Shown: one piece after another, positions 1 through 7,177 of the stretch
How positions within the stretch are numbered: the stretch's first letter is position 1
Layout: the number at the start of each line of letters is the position of its first letter
Assembly (NCBI GenBank): GCA_040403535.1
Contig: JBBAKL010000077.1
Coordinates: 1 to 15,383, forward strand
Direction of reading: 5' to 3'
Length of the DNA: 15,383 nt
Source of the DNA: JAHEYG01 sp040403535
Lineage (GTDB): Bacteria > Bacteroidota > Bacteroidia > B-17B0 > Aurantibacillaceae
The notes under the pieces: generated by a model
What the model was told of the DNA's origin: nothing
What the model saw: only the letters and a program-made list of their open reading frames with translations
Databases searched by the model: none
Translations under genes and position numbers: made by a program

Positions 1-227
1 AAAAATTTAAAAAATTGTGCGTTATTGTCGTCGCCAACCGGACACACAAAGGATAATACCTGAAAGAAATAGTAACCGTTTTCTTCCCACACATCCAGCA
101 TTAATTGCAGTGTTTGATCTTTTGCAATGTTCCACTGTCCCGGATTTTCTGTTCTGGCTTCAGAAGGATTAATTCCTAATTTGGCAATCACGCCTTCTAT
201 TTTTTGTACGATAGGCTCTAAGCTCAT
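1..227 (-). CDS. Small protein of unknown function, possibly YbjN/CesT-like (partial, C-terminus off window)
   Basis: An uninterrupted reading frame of 75 codons begins with ATG at 227 and runs off the left edge, so only the N-terminus is seen. It starts MSLEPIVQKIEGVIAKLGI and continues through a QWNIAKD segment, then alternating hydrophobic stretches (LQLMLDVWEE, YYFFQVLSF) that look like an alpha helix followed by beta strands. There is no signal peptide or membrane segment, so a cytoplasmic protein is likely. The layout resembles small YbjN or type III chaperone-like folds, but that is a weak resemblance and no catalytic motif is visible. The start lies 10 bases after the prfA stop codon on the same strand, so the two are probably co-transcribed. 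Confidence is high that it is a real gene and low for its family. Confidence 0.6.
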   Translation of the reverse strand, partial: MSLEPIVQKIEGVIAKLGINPSEARTENPGQWNIAKDQTLQLMLDVWEENGYYFFQVLSFVCPVGDDNNAQFFKF

Positions 228-237
228 TATGATAATA

Positions 238-1311
238 TTAATTAATTCCGCCTTCTTTTAGTCGTTCGGCGTTTTCTGCAAATTGTAAGGCGTCTATCAT
301 TTCCTGAATATCACCGTTTACAAATTCGGTAAGGTTATAAAGCGTTAAGTTAATACGATGATCTGTAATTCGGTTTTGAGGATAGTTGTAAGTTCTGATT
401 TTAGCACTTCTGTCACCGGTGCTTACCATAGTTTTACGACGTTTAGTTGTTTCTGCTAAACGTTTTTGATATTCGATGTCGTAAATTTTTGAACGAAGCA
501 TTTGCATGGCCTTTTCGCGGTTACCTAACTGATTTCGTTCGGTCTGACACATCACTACTAAGCCTGTTGGTTTGTGTGTTAAGATTACCTTACTTTCAAC
601 TTTATTTACGTTCTGTCCACCGGCACCACCGCTTCGTGCAGTTTCCATTTCAATATCGGCTTCTTTGATATCCACATCCAGTTCCTCTGCTTCGGGTAAT
701 ACTACCACGGTTGACGCAGATGTATGCACACGCCCTTGTGTTTCTGTAGCGGGTACGCGTTGAACACGATGCACGCCGCTTTCAAATTTCATGGTGCCGT
801 AGGCATTAGGCCCCTTTATGTTAAAAATGATTTCTTTATAGCCTCCCATTGTTCCTTCATTGGCATCAACCACTTCCACTTGAAATCCTTTTTTGTCGCA
901 GTAGCGTTTGTACATTTCAAAAAGATTACCCGCAAAAATAGAAGCTTCATCACCTCCGGTGCCTGCGCGTAATTCCATTACGCAGTTTTTGGCATCTTCA
1001 GGATCTTTAGGTATCAGCAATAAACGGATTTCTTCAGCAAGTTTTTCCTCTTTTACACGGTTTTCCTCTAATTCCATTTTAGCCATATCTAAAAAGTCTT
1101 TGTCTTTTTCGTTGGCTAAAACTTCTTTGGCTTGATCAATATTATCTACAACTTTTTTGTATTCCTTATATACATCCACTACTGTTTGCAATTCTTTGTA
1201 TTCAATATTTAATTTTTTGAATTGCTTCATGTCTGCAATTACTGCAGGATCAGATAGTTTCTGTTCTACATCTTCGTATCTACGTTTTATTTCTTCTAGT
1301 TTTTCCAGCAT
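238..1311 (-). CDS. prfA: Peptide chain release factor 1 (RF1)
   Basis: This cytoplasmic class I release factor reads UAA and UAG stop codons in the ribosomal A site and triggers hydrolysis of peptidyl-tRNA. The 357-residue length is normal for the family. The N-terminal part (about residues 1-100) is a charged helical domain. The stop-codon recognition motif is PAT at residues 187-189 in the context HRVQRVPATE; this PxT form marks RF1 rather than RF2, which has SPF. The catalytic GGQ is at 231-233 within SGGAGGQNVNKVES, whose Gln is the known PrmC methylation target in this family. The ATG at 1311 gives the expected MLEKLEEI start. A small gene follows 10 bases downstream on the same strand. 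No truncation or missing key residue is seen. Confidence 0.98.
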   Translation of the reverse strand: MLEKLEEIKRRYEDVEQKLSDPAVIADMKQFKKLNIEYKELQTVVDVYKEYKKVVDNIDQAKEVLANEKDKDFLDMAKMELEENRVKEEKLAEEIRLLLIPKDPEDAKNCVMELRAGTGGDEASIFAGNLFEMYKRYCDKKGFQVEVVDANEGTMGGYKEIIFNIKGPNAYGTMKFESGVHRVQRVPATETQGRVHTSASTVVVLPEAEELDVDIKEADIEMETARSGGAGGQNVNKVESKVILTHKPTGLVVMCQTERNQLGNREKAMQMLRSKIYDIEYQKRLAETTKRRKTMVSTGDRSAKIRTYNYPQNRITDHRINLTLYNLTEFVNGDIQEMIDALQFAENAERLKEGGIN

Positions 1312-1347
1312 TTTTATAATTCACCTAATTTGATTAAAAAGAATTGG

Positions 1348-1355
1348 CAAATTTA
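1348..1355 (-). promoter_or_regulatory. Candidate -7 element for prfA
   Basis: On the minus strand this reads TAAATTTG, an exact match to the Bacteroidota -7 consensus TAnnTTTG, about 36 bases upstream of the prfA ATG. No clear -33 TTG/TTTG is seen at the usual distance, so the call rests on one element in an AT-rich spacer. Confidence 0.4.
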
Positions 1356-1400
1356 AACAAATAAACGTCCTTATAATCCTTTATTATTTTAAAAAATCTT

Positions 1401-1408
1401 TATATTTG
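1401..1408 (+). promoter_or_regulatory. Candidate -7 element for the OmpA-family gene
   Basis: TATATTTG matches the Bacteroidota -7 consensus TAnnTTTG exactly and ends 16 bases before the ATG at 1425. If used, the leader would be only about 10 bases, with little room for a ribosome binding site. No convincing -33 box lies 17-23 bases upstream. Confidence 0.4.
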
Positions 1409-1424
1409 AGTTTTTGCCCCAAAT

Positions 1425-3953
1425 ATGAAAAAGATACTTTTAACGGTGTTATCAGCCGGTTCAATTTTAACCTCAAAATCTCAGGATTATTTAGGTTATA
1501 GTAGCAGTAATTACAATGGAGTAACCGGCGTAATAATTAACCCAGCAAACGTAGTCGAAAGCCGAATGAAGTTTGACATGACTTTATTTGGAATGAATTT
1601 AGCTGCAGGTAACAACTATTTAGGAGTTAAACGTATGGCGTTTAATCATTCCGGTGGTTTGTTTGATGGTTATTACCCTGCTTTTAACGACCCAAATTTT
1701 AATAACAATTACTTATATCAATCTTTAAACGGTGAAGAGAAATCAGTTTTTGTAGGCTTACGTATTGATGGACCATCCTTTATGGTAAACATCAACCGTA
1801 AAAATGCGATTGCTTTTACAACAGCATCGCGTACATTTTTTAATGCCGATGGTATTACAGAAGATTTAGCACGATTGGCTTTTTATGATATTGGTCGTGG
1901 TGTAGGTGGAAACCAGGTGTTTTCACTATTAAATCAAAACCTGGAAGTGCCTAATTTGAGTGTTAATTTCAATTCCTGGTTAGAATACGGATTAAGCGTC
2001 GGACATGTATTTAGAGATAAGGACGAACATTATTTTAAAGCAGGTGTAACCGCGAAATATTTGCAAGGGTTGGGATCAATATACATGAATACCAAAAACC
2101 TGAAATATGTTTTTAATGATACTTTATTAGACATTTCCGCTGATATTAATTATGGTCACTCCGAAAATATTGAATTCCCTACCACTGAGGCTCCGGATGC
2201 GAAAAATAATCCGATTCTTGATGACCGTACCTTTAATTATACAATTGGTGGTGGTTATCCTGCACTTGAGTCTTTTCCGGGATTCGGTTTTGATTTAGGG
2301 GTTATTTATGAATGGCGTCCGAAGTACGCTGACTATAAATACGATATGGATGGACAAACCGGTTTGTGGAGAAGAGATAAAAATAAATACAAATTAAAAG
2401 TTGGTGTTTCTGTAACTGATTTAGGTTGGATGAAATATGCTCATGGTAAAGGAAGTAATAACTTTAGTATTGATACCGTATTACTTTACAGAACTTTCCT
2501 AGAAAATAACAATTACCAGTTGATCAATGGAGATTCAGTATTTCAAACTGATTATCAGATATACAACTTTGATAAAACAATCAGTGAATATTCTAATCAG
2601 CGTGAAATTGCAGGTACCTACAATATGTATTTGCCTACTAAGCTAAGCTTTCAGATTGATTACAATATTTGGAAAGATTTCTATGTTAACTTAACTCCAA
2701 ATATTGCGTTTCAGTACAAAAATCAGAATGCAAAAGTTCACGACTGGACCACTGTTAGTTTAACTCCACGTTGGGATCAACGTTGGTTTGGGGTTTCAAT
2801 CCCTGTTACTTATAGCTCTTTTTATGCTAAATCTGATCAGCCAATTAATATGGGAGCATGTTTTCGTTTAGGTCCGTTAACATTAGGATCTAATCGTGTA
2901 TTAACCTATTTAAGTGACAAGCAAGATATTTATGGTTTAGACTTATACATGTTATTAAAAGTTCCGGTTCCATATCATGGCCCGCGTGATAAGGATAAAG
3001 ATAAAGTATCTGATAAGAAAGATAAATGTAAGACTGTTCCGGGTGTATGGGAATTCCTTGGATGCGCTGACCGCGATGGTGACCATATCCAGGATAATGA
3101 AGATAAATGTCCTGATGTTCCGGGTATTAAAGAATTACAAGGTTGTCCTGATCGTGATGGTGATGGTATTACTGATGCAGAAGATGATTGTCCGGATGAT
3201 AAAGGATTAGCTGAGTTTAAAGGCTGTCCTGATAAAGACGGAGATAAGATCATTGACAAAGATGATGAATGTCCGGATGATGCAGGTTTAAAAGAATTTA
3301 TGGGTTGTCCTGACCGCGACGCTGACGGAACACCTGACAAGTTAGATGCATGTCCTGATATCGCAGGTCCTAAGGAATACAAAGGATGTCCTGATCGTGA
3401 TGGCGACACTGTTCTTGATAAGGATGATAAATGTCCTGATGTTGCCGGTCCGGTTGAAAACCAAGGTTGTCCTTGGCCTGATACAGATAAAGACGGTGTG
3501 TTAGATAAGGATGATAAGTGTCCTATCACTCCTGGTCTGAAAGAGAATAATGGTTGTCCTCCGCCACCTCCAATTAAAGTGGCAGAGCAGAAAATTATCG
3601 AGCGTGCATTCAAGAGTCTTGAATTCGCAACCGGTAAAGACATCATCGTTGCTAAGTCTTTACCTTCGTTAAATGAATTAGCGAAGTTATTGGTTCAGCA
3701 TAAAGCGGATTGGACACTTAAGTTATCAGGTCATACCGATAACCAAGGCGATGCTGATAAGAACATGGACTTATCCGAGAAGCGTTCAAATGCAGTTAAG
3801 CGTTACCTTGTTAAGAAAGGCGCTTCGGCAGATGGTATCATTACAGAGTGGTTTGGTCAGACTAAGCCAATTGATACAAATGATACACCTGCGGGTCGTC
3901 AGAAGAACAGAAGGGTTGAAATGAAAATTTTATTTAAAGAAACTACCAAATAA
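1425..3953 (+). CDS. OmpA-family outer-membrane protein with DUF5723-like barrel and TSP3 repeats
   Basis: This 842-residue envelope protein probably anchors the outer membrane to peptidoglycan. It opens with a signal peptide (MKKILLTVLSAGSILTSKSQ). Residues about 20-515 form a beta-rich region beginning YLGYSSSNYNGVTGVIINPA, which fits the DUF5723 family of Bacteroidota outer-membrane proteins. Residues about 522-712 hold seven calcium-binding thrombospondin type 3-like repeats of the DRDGDGITDAEDDCP type. After a proline run comes an OmpA-like domain (about 718-842) with LSGHTDNQGDADKNMDLSEKR and a terminal NRRVEM; the Asp of HTDN and the Arg of NRRVE correspond to the peptidoglycan-contacting residues of the family. 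It is transcribed away from prfA and ends at a strong terminator. Family architecture is confident; the exact role is inferred. Confidence 0.9.
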   Translation: MKKILLTVLSAGSILTSKSQDYLGYSSSNYNGVTGVIINPANVVESRMKFDMTLFGMNLAAGNNYLGVKRMAFNHSGGLFDGYYPAFNDPNFNNNYLYQSLNGEEKSVFVGLRIDGPSFMVNINRKNAIAFTTASRTFFNADGITEDLARLAFYDIGRGVGGNQVFSLLNQNLEVPNLSVNFNSWLEYGLSVGHVFRDKDEHYFKAGVTAKYLQGLGSIYMNTKNLKYVFNDTLLDISADINYGHSENIEFPTTEAPDAKNNPILDDRTFNYTIGGGYPALESFPGFGFDLGVIYEWRPKYADYKYDMDGQTGLWRRDKNKYKLKVGVSVTDLGWMKYAHGKGSNNFSIDTVLLYRTFLENNNYQLINGDSVFQTDYQIYNFDKTISEYSNQREIAGTYNMYLPTKLSFQIDYNIWKDFYVNLTPNIAFQYKNQNAKVHDWTTVSLTPRWDQRWFGVSIPVTYSSFYAKSDQPINMGACFRLGPLTLGSNRVLTYLSDKQDIYGLDLYMLLKVPVPYHGPRDKDKDKVSDKKDKCKTVPGVWEFLGCADRDGDHIQDNEDKCPDVPGIKELQGCPDRDGDGITDAEDDCPDDKGLAEFKGCPDKDGDKIIDKDDECPDDAGLKEFMGCPDRDADGTPDKLDACPDIAGPKEYKGCPDRDGDTVLDKDDKCPDVAGPVENQGCPWPDTDKDGVLDKDDKCPITPGLKENNGCPPPPPIKVAEQKIIERAFKSLEFATGKDIIVAKSLPSLNELAKLLVQHKADWTLKLSGHTDNQGDADKNMDLSEKRSNAVKRYLVKKGASADGIITEWFGQTKPIDTNDTPAGRQKNRRVEMKILFKETTK
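2988..3560 (+). repeat. Seven in-frame thrombospondin type 3-like repeats
   Basis: Seven coding repeats, mostly 27 codons (81 bases) each, share the pattern DxDxDxxxDxxDxCPDxxG followed by GCP. The first unit (DKDKDKVSDKKDKCK) and the last (DTDKDGVLDKDDKCP, preceded by an extra WP) are the most divergent. The fifth has DRDADGTPDKLDACP. The Asp-rich loops are typical calcium ligands, and the paired cysteines per unit are expected to stiffen a rod between the barrel and the OmpA domain. Confidence 0.9.
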
Positions 3954-3970
3954 TAATTAATTAAATTAGA

Positions 3971-3999
3971 GCACCCTGTTTCCCGACAGGGTGCTTTTA
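3971..3999 (+). terminator. Rho-independent terminator after the OmpA-family gene
   Basis: A perfect 9-base-pair GC-rich stem (GCACCCTGT at 3971-3979 with ACAGGGTGC at 3986-3994) closes a six-base loop and is followed by TTTTATTTT. It begins 17 bases after the upstream stop codon. It also lies only 21 bases before the ATG of the next gene, so it may act as a partial terminator or lie within that gene's leader. Confidence 0.9.
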
Positions 4000-4015
4000 T
4001 TTTAGAGAAACAACC

Positions 4016-6019
4016 ATGAAAAAACTATTAGTAATCGCATCTGTATTAAGTTCTCAGATGTTCGCTCAGGAAATTGGAATTAATTTGAGTTATATTGATT
4101 CCACTGTTACTCCACAAAATGATTTTTATAAATTTTGTAATGGAAAATGGTTAAGAGATACCAAAATTCCTGAGAGTGATTCACGTTGGGGAAGCTTTAA
4201 TGAGATAAACGAGAGAAACCTCGAAAACATTAAGAGTATATTGAAAAAAACAGCGGAAAATAAAACTGCTGCACCAGGAAGCGATGCTCAAAAATTACGC
4301 GATTTCTATTTAACAGCAATGGATTCTGTTAAATGCGACAAAGTAGGTATTAGTGCAATTAAAGCTGAGTTGGCTAAAATCGATGCAGTAAAAAACATCG
4401 ATGATTTAATTAAGTTGCAATCGGAATTTGCAAAGTTAGGAGTTTCCGGCTTTTTAAGCGCCGGTGTAGAAGTTGATTTAAAGAATAGTAATCGTTACAT
4501 GGTTTATATCGGGCAAACCGGATATGGTTTACCTGATCGCGACTATTATTTTTTACCGCAATTCCAGAAAATCCGCGACGCCTATTCTGTGCATCTGAAA
4601 AACATGATGGTTATATTGGGTAACAAAGAAGAGGAAGCGACCAAGAAAGCCACATTAATTTATGATATGGAAAAGTCTTTGGCTGAAAATGCTATGAATC
4701 GTGCTTCACAAAGAGATATTCAGAAATTATACAATCCTTATTCTAAAAAACAATTACAGGATACGGTATCAAAAGTAAAATGGGATGCTTATTTTGCTGG
4801 TTTGGGAATTACAACACCTGATACTTTAATTATTGAGCATTTGTCTTTTTATAAGAACTTAGACAAGGTAATTGCTAAATATTCGCTTAACGATTGGAAA
4901 GAATTCATGAAATGGCGTTTAGTTAAACGCACTGCTCCTTATTTAGGATCAGCAACTGAAAAAGAAAGCTTCGATTTTTATGGCAGAACTTTAAGTGGGG
5001 CTAAGCAAATGAAGCCAAGATGGAAGCGCGTGCAGGCCGAAATTAATAATTCAATTGGTGAAATATTAGGTAAGTTATACGTTGAAAGTTATTTCAATCA
5101 GGAAGCAAAAAATAAGGTTTCGGCAATGGTTGAAAATTTAATTGTAGCTTACCGCGAACGCATAGCTTCACGAACATGGATGAGTGATGCAACAAAACAA
5201 CAAGCTAATCTTAAACTGGATAAACTAATTAAAAAATTCGGATTCCCGGACACATGGAAAGACTATAGCTCTTTATCTATAGGAACAGTGAGTTATTGGG
5301 AAAATGTGAAGAATGCAACTAATTACGAGTTCAAGAGAAACATTACCAAGCTAGGAAAGCCGGTTGACAAAATGGAGTGGGGTATGACGCCTCCTACAGT
5401 AAATGCTTATTACAATCCAACTACTAACGAAATTGCCTTCCCTGCGGGAATTATGCAAATTCCATTCTTTAACGCGAAAGCTGATGACGCCTTTAATTAT
5501 GGTATAATGGGCGCTATTATTGGTCACGAATTAACTCACGGATTTGATGATCAGGGTTCACAATTTGACTCTGAGGGTAATTTGAAAATGTGGTGGACGG
5601 AACAAGATTTCAAAAACTTTACAGATAAGAAGAAATTAATTATCGATCAGTTTAATGCATTTGTTGCTATAGATACTTTACGTGTGAATGGTGAGTTAAC
5701 TCAAGGAGAAAACATTGCAGATTTAGGTGGATTAACTATGGCTTATTACGCTTATAAAAAGTCATTGAATGGTAAAAAGTCACCGGTAATGGGAGGCTTT
5801 ACCGGAGAGCAACGTTTATTTATTGCATGGGCTCAGGGTTGGAAAAATCTAGCTCGTGAAGCTGCTGAAAAACAATTGTTAGCTACTGATCCGCATGCTC
5901 CCGGTAAATTTAGAGGATACGCTCCGTTAATGAATATGCCTGAATTTTATGAAGTTTTCAACGTAAAAGAGGGTGATAAAATGTGGCGTCCAAAAGATGT
6001 AAGGGTAGAAATCTGGTAA
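4016..6019 (+). CDS. Secreted M13-family (neprilysin/PepO-like) zinc metallopeptidase
   Basis: This 667-residue zinc endopeptidase probably cleaves peptides in the periplasm or outside the cell. An N-terminal signal peptide (MKKLLVIASVLSSQMFAQ) precedes the M13 N-terminal domain, recognisable by QNDFYKFCNGKWL and TKIPESDSRWGSF. The catalytic part has the substrate-binding NAYYNP at 463-468, the zinc motif HELTH at 504-508 (His504, Glu505, His508) and ENIAD at 565-569, where Glu565 is the third ligand and Asp569 the supporting residue. The C-terminus ends in VRVEIW, in line with bacterial members that lack the CxxW of mammalian enzymes. All key residues are present and the length is normal. 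The natural substrate cannot be told from sequence. No promoter-like element is seen in the short gap after the upstream terminator. Confidence 0.96.
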   Translation: MKKLLVIASVLSSQMFAQEIGINLSYIDSTVTPQNDFYKFCNGKWLRDTKIPESDSRWGSFNEINERNLENIKSILKKTAENKTAAPGSDAQKLRDFYLTAMDSVKCDKVGISAIKAELAKIDAVKNIDDLIKLQSEFAKLGVSGFLSAGVEVDLKNSNRYMVYIGQTGYGLPDRDYYFLPQFQKIRDAYSVHLKNMMVILGNKEEEATKKATLIYDMEKSLAENAMNRASQRDIQKLYNPYSKKQLQDTVSKVKWDAYFAGLGITTPDTLIIEHLSFYKNLDKVIAKYSLNDWKEFMKWRLVKRTAPYLGSATEKESFDFYGRTLSGAKQMKPRWKRVQAEINNSIGEILGKLYVESYFNQEAKNKVSAMVENLIVAYRERIASRTWMSDATKQQANLKLDKLIKKFGFPDTWKDYSSLSIGTVSYWENVKNATNYEFKRNITKLGKPVDKMEWGMTPPTVNAYYNPTTNEIAFPAGIMQIPFFNAKADDAFNYGIMGAIIGHELTHGFDDQGSQFDSEGNLKMWWTEQDFKNFTDKKKLIIDQFNAFVAIDTLRVNGELTQGENIADLGGLTMAYYAYKKSLNGKKSPVMGGFTGEQRLFIAWAQGWKNLAREAAEKQLLATDPHAPGKFRGYAPLMNMPEFYEVFNVKEGDKMWRPKDVRVEIW

Positions 6020-6097
6020 TCTAAATATTTTAGATATTAATCAGCAATCAGATTGACGTAGAAATAATAATGTTTTGTTCATAATCTTATAAAAGGG

Positions 6098-6129
6098 TTT
6101 TGTATAAAATTTTTTTATTATTATATTCG
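6098..6129 (+). promoter_or_regulatory. Candidate promoter for the DUF6089-like gene
   Basis: TTTTG at 6098-6102 and TATATTCG at 6122-6129 are separated by 19 bases, matching the Bacteroidota TTTG / TAnnTTTG arrangement with one mismatch in the -7 box. The box ends 10 bases before the ATG at 6140, giving a very short leader. Confidence 0.4.
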
Positions 6130-6139
6130 CAGTAATAAT

Positions 6140-7093
6140 ATGATTAAAAATCTCTTAGGTATAGTATTGTTTCTGGCATTTTATTCCAGCTATTCACAAA
6201 ACTTTGTTCGACCTAACGAATGGAAAAAATACCGTCGTGAAGTTTATGGAGGTATTGGTGCTGCTAACTTTTTAGGTGACTTAGGAGGTTTGAATAAAAT
6301 TGGAACCGATTACAGTCCTGTTGATTTGGAAATGGTTGAAACACGTACCGCATTTGGTTTGGGTTACCGTTACAAAATTTTCAAATGGTTTAACATCAGT
6401 GCAGCCTTTAATTATTTAATTGTAGGAAGTGATGATCGCTTAACCAGTGAACCGTTTCGAAACAATCGGAATTTAAATTTTAAATCTGATATTTTTGAAT
6501 TATCAGGCCGATTGGAGTTTGTTTACATATCTAATCGTGTAGGTCACCGTTATGGAATTAAACGTACTTTAAGCCGTCGTATGAAGAACCGTTCTTGGGA
6601 TTTTACTGCCTTTGTAGGAATTGGTGGCTTTTATTTTAATCCGAAAGGAAGAACGCCTAAAGGACAGTGGGTGGAGTTAAGACCTTTGCACACCGAAGGG
6701 CAGGGTTTACCGGGAGGTCCAAAGCAATACAGTAATTACAGTATAAGTATTCCGATGGGGTTCGCTTATCGTATCTATTTTAACCGTAAAGTATGTGTTG
6801 GATTAGAATTTAACTTTCGTAAAACATTTACCGATTATATAGATGATGTAAGTGGGGTTTATTATGATAACAACGCTATCGAAGCAGCTTACGGATCTCA
6901 AGCCGCATATATGGCCGATCCAAACCTAGGTAATATACCGGGTCAAACTAATTGGGAAAACACGGCAACTGGTGTTGAAGCTCAAATGCGTGGCGATTCA
7001 AAAGATAATGATTCCTATATGTCTCTTCAAATAACCGTTGGTTATTTGCTAGCGAAAAAGCGTGGCAAAACCCGTTTAAGATCTAAATTCTAA
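6140..7093 (+). CDS. Outer-membrane beta-barrel protein, DUF6089-like
   Basis: The 317-residue product begins with a signal peptide (MIKNLLGIVLFLAFYSSYSQ) and continues with alternating beta strands ending in aromatic residues, as in small outer-membrane barrels. The segment YGGIGAANFLGDLGG near residues 35-50, followed by FGLGYRYKIFKWFNISAAF, resembles the DUF6089 family widespread in Bacteroidota. Other barrel-like strands are FTAFVGIGGFYFNP, SISIPMGFAYRIYFNRK and MSLQITVGYLL. The chain ends in a short basic tail (KKRGKTRLRSKF). Members of this group have no settled biochemical role. It has its own candidate promoter and is 84 bases before htpG. Confidence is good that it is an outer-membrane barrel, moderate for the family number. 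Confidence 0.8.
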   Translation: MIKNLLGIVLFLAFYSSYSQNFVRPNEWKKYRREVYGGIGAANFLGDLGGLNKIGTDYSPVDLEMVETRTAFGLGYRYKIFKWFNISAAFNYLIVGSDDRLTSEPFRNNRNLNFKSDIFELSGRLEFVYISNRVGHRYGIKRTLSRRMKNRSWDFTAFVGIGGFYFNPKGRTPKGQWVELRPLHTEGQGLPGGPKQYSNYSISIPMGFAYRIYFNRKVCVGLEFNFRKTFTDYIDDVSGVYYDNNAIEAAYGSQAAYMADPNLGNIPGQTNWENTATGVEAQMRGDSKDNDSYMSLQITVGYLLAKKRGKTRLRSKF

Positions 7094-7130
7094 TCAATTA
7101 TCTTAATGTCATTTTGGCATTTTTAAAGCA

Positions 7131-7150
7131 TTGGCATAACCTTTGCAAAT
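7131..7150 (+). promoter_or_regulatory. Sigma-54-like (-24/-12) promoter before htpG
   Basis: TTGGCATAACCTTTGCAAAT has GG at 7133-7134 and GC at 7145-7146, exactly ten bases apart, as required for RpoN promoters. It matches the consensus YTGGCACGNNNNTTGCW except for TA in place of CG. The predicted start near 7158 leaves about 20 bases before the htpG ATG. A second TTGGCAT occurs at 7114-7120. An alternative reading is a housekeeping promoter with a one-base-longer spacer (TAACCTTTG at 7138-7146 read loosely as a -7 box, with TTTTG at 7112-7116). Confidence 0.5.
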
Positions 7151-7177
7151 CAACTTTTACTTTAAAAACAAATAACT

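Noticed and set aside
447..1135. Several short plus-strand open frames opposite prfA
   Set aside because: All lie within the intact RF1 gene, lack family features and are frame shadows.
2975..3646. Long 223-codon open frame on the minus strand
   Set aside because: It lies exactly opposite the TSP3 repeats. Its Ser/Gly/Pro repeat pattern is the reverse-complement shadow of the Asp/Gly/Cys-Pro coding repeats, and it has no signal of its own.
6019..6035. ATCTAAA/TTTAGAT inverted repeat after the M13 peptidase gene
   Set aside because: The seven-pair stem is almost all A-T with a three-base loop and no clear U-tract, so it is too weak to call a terminator.
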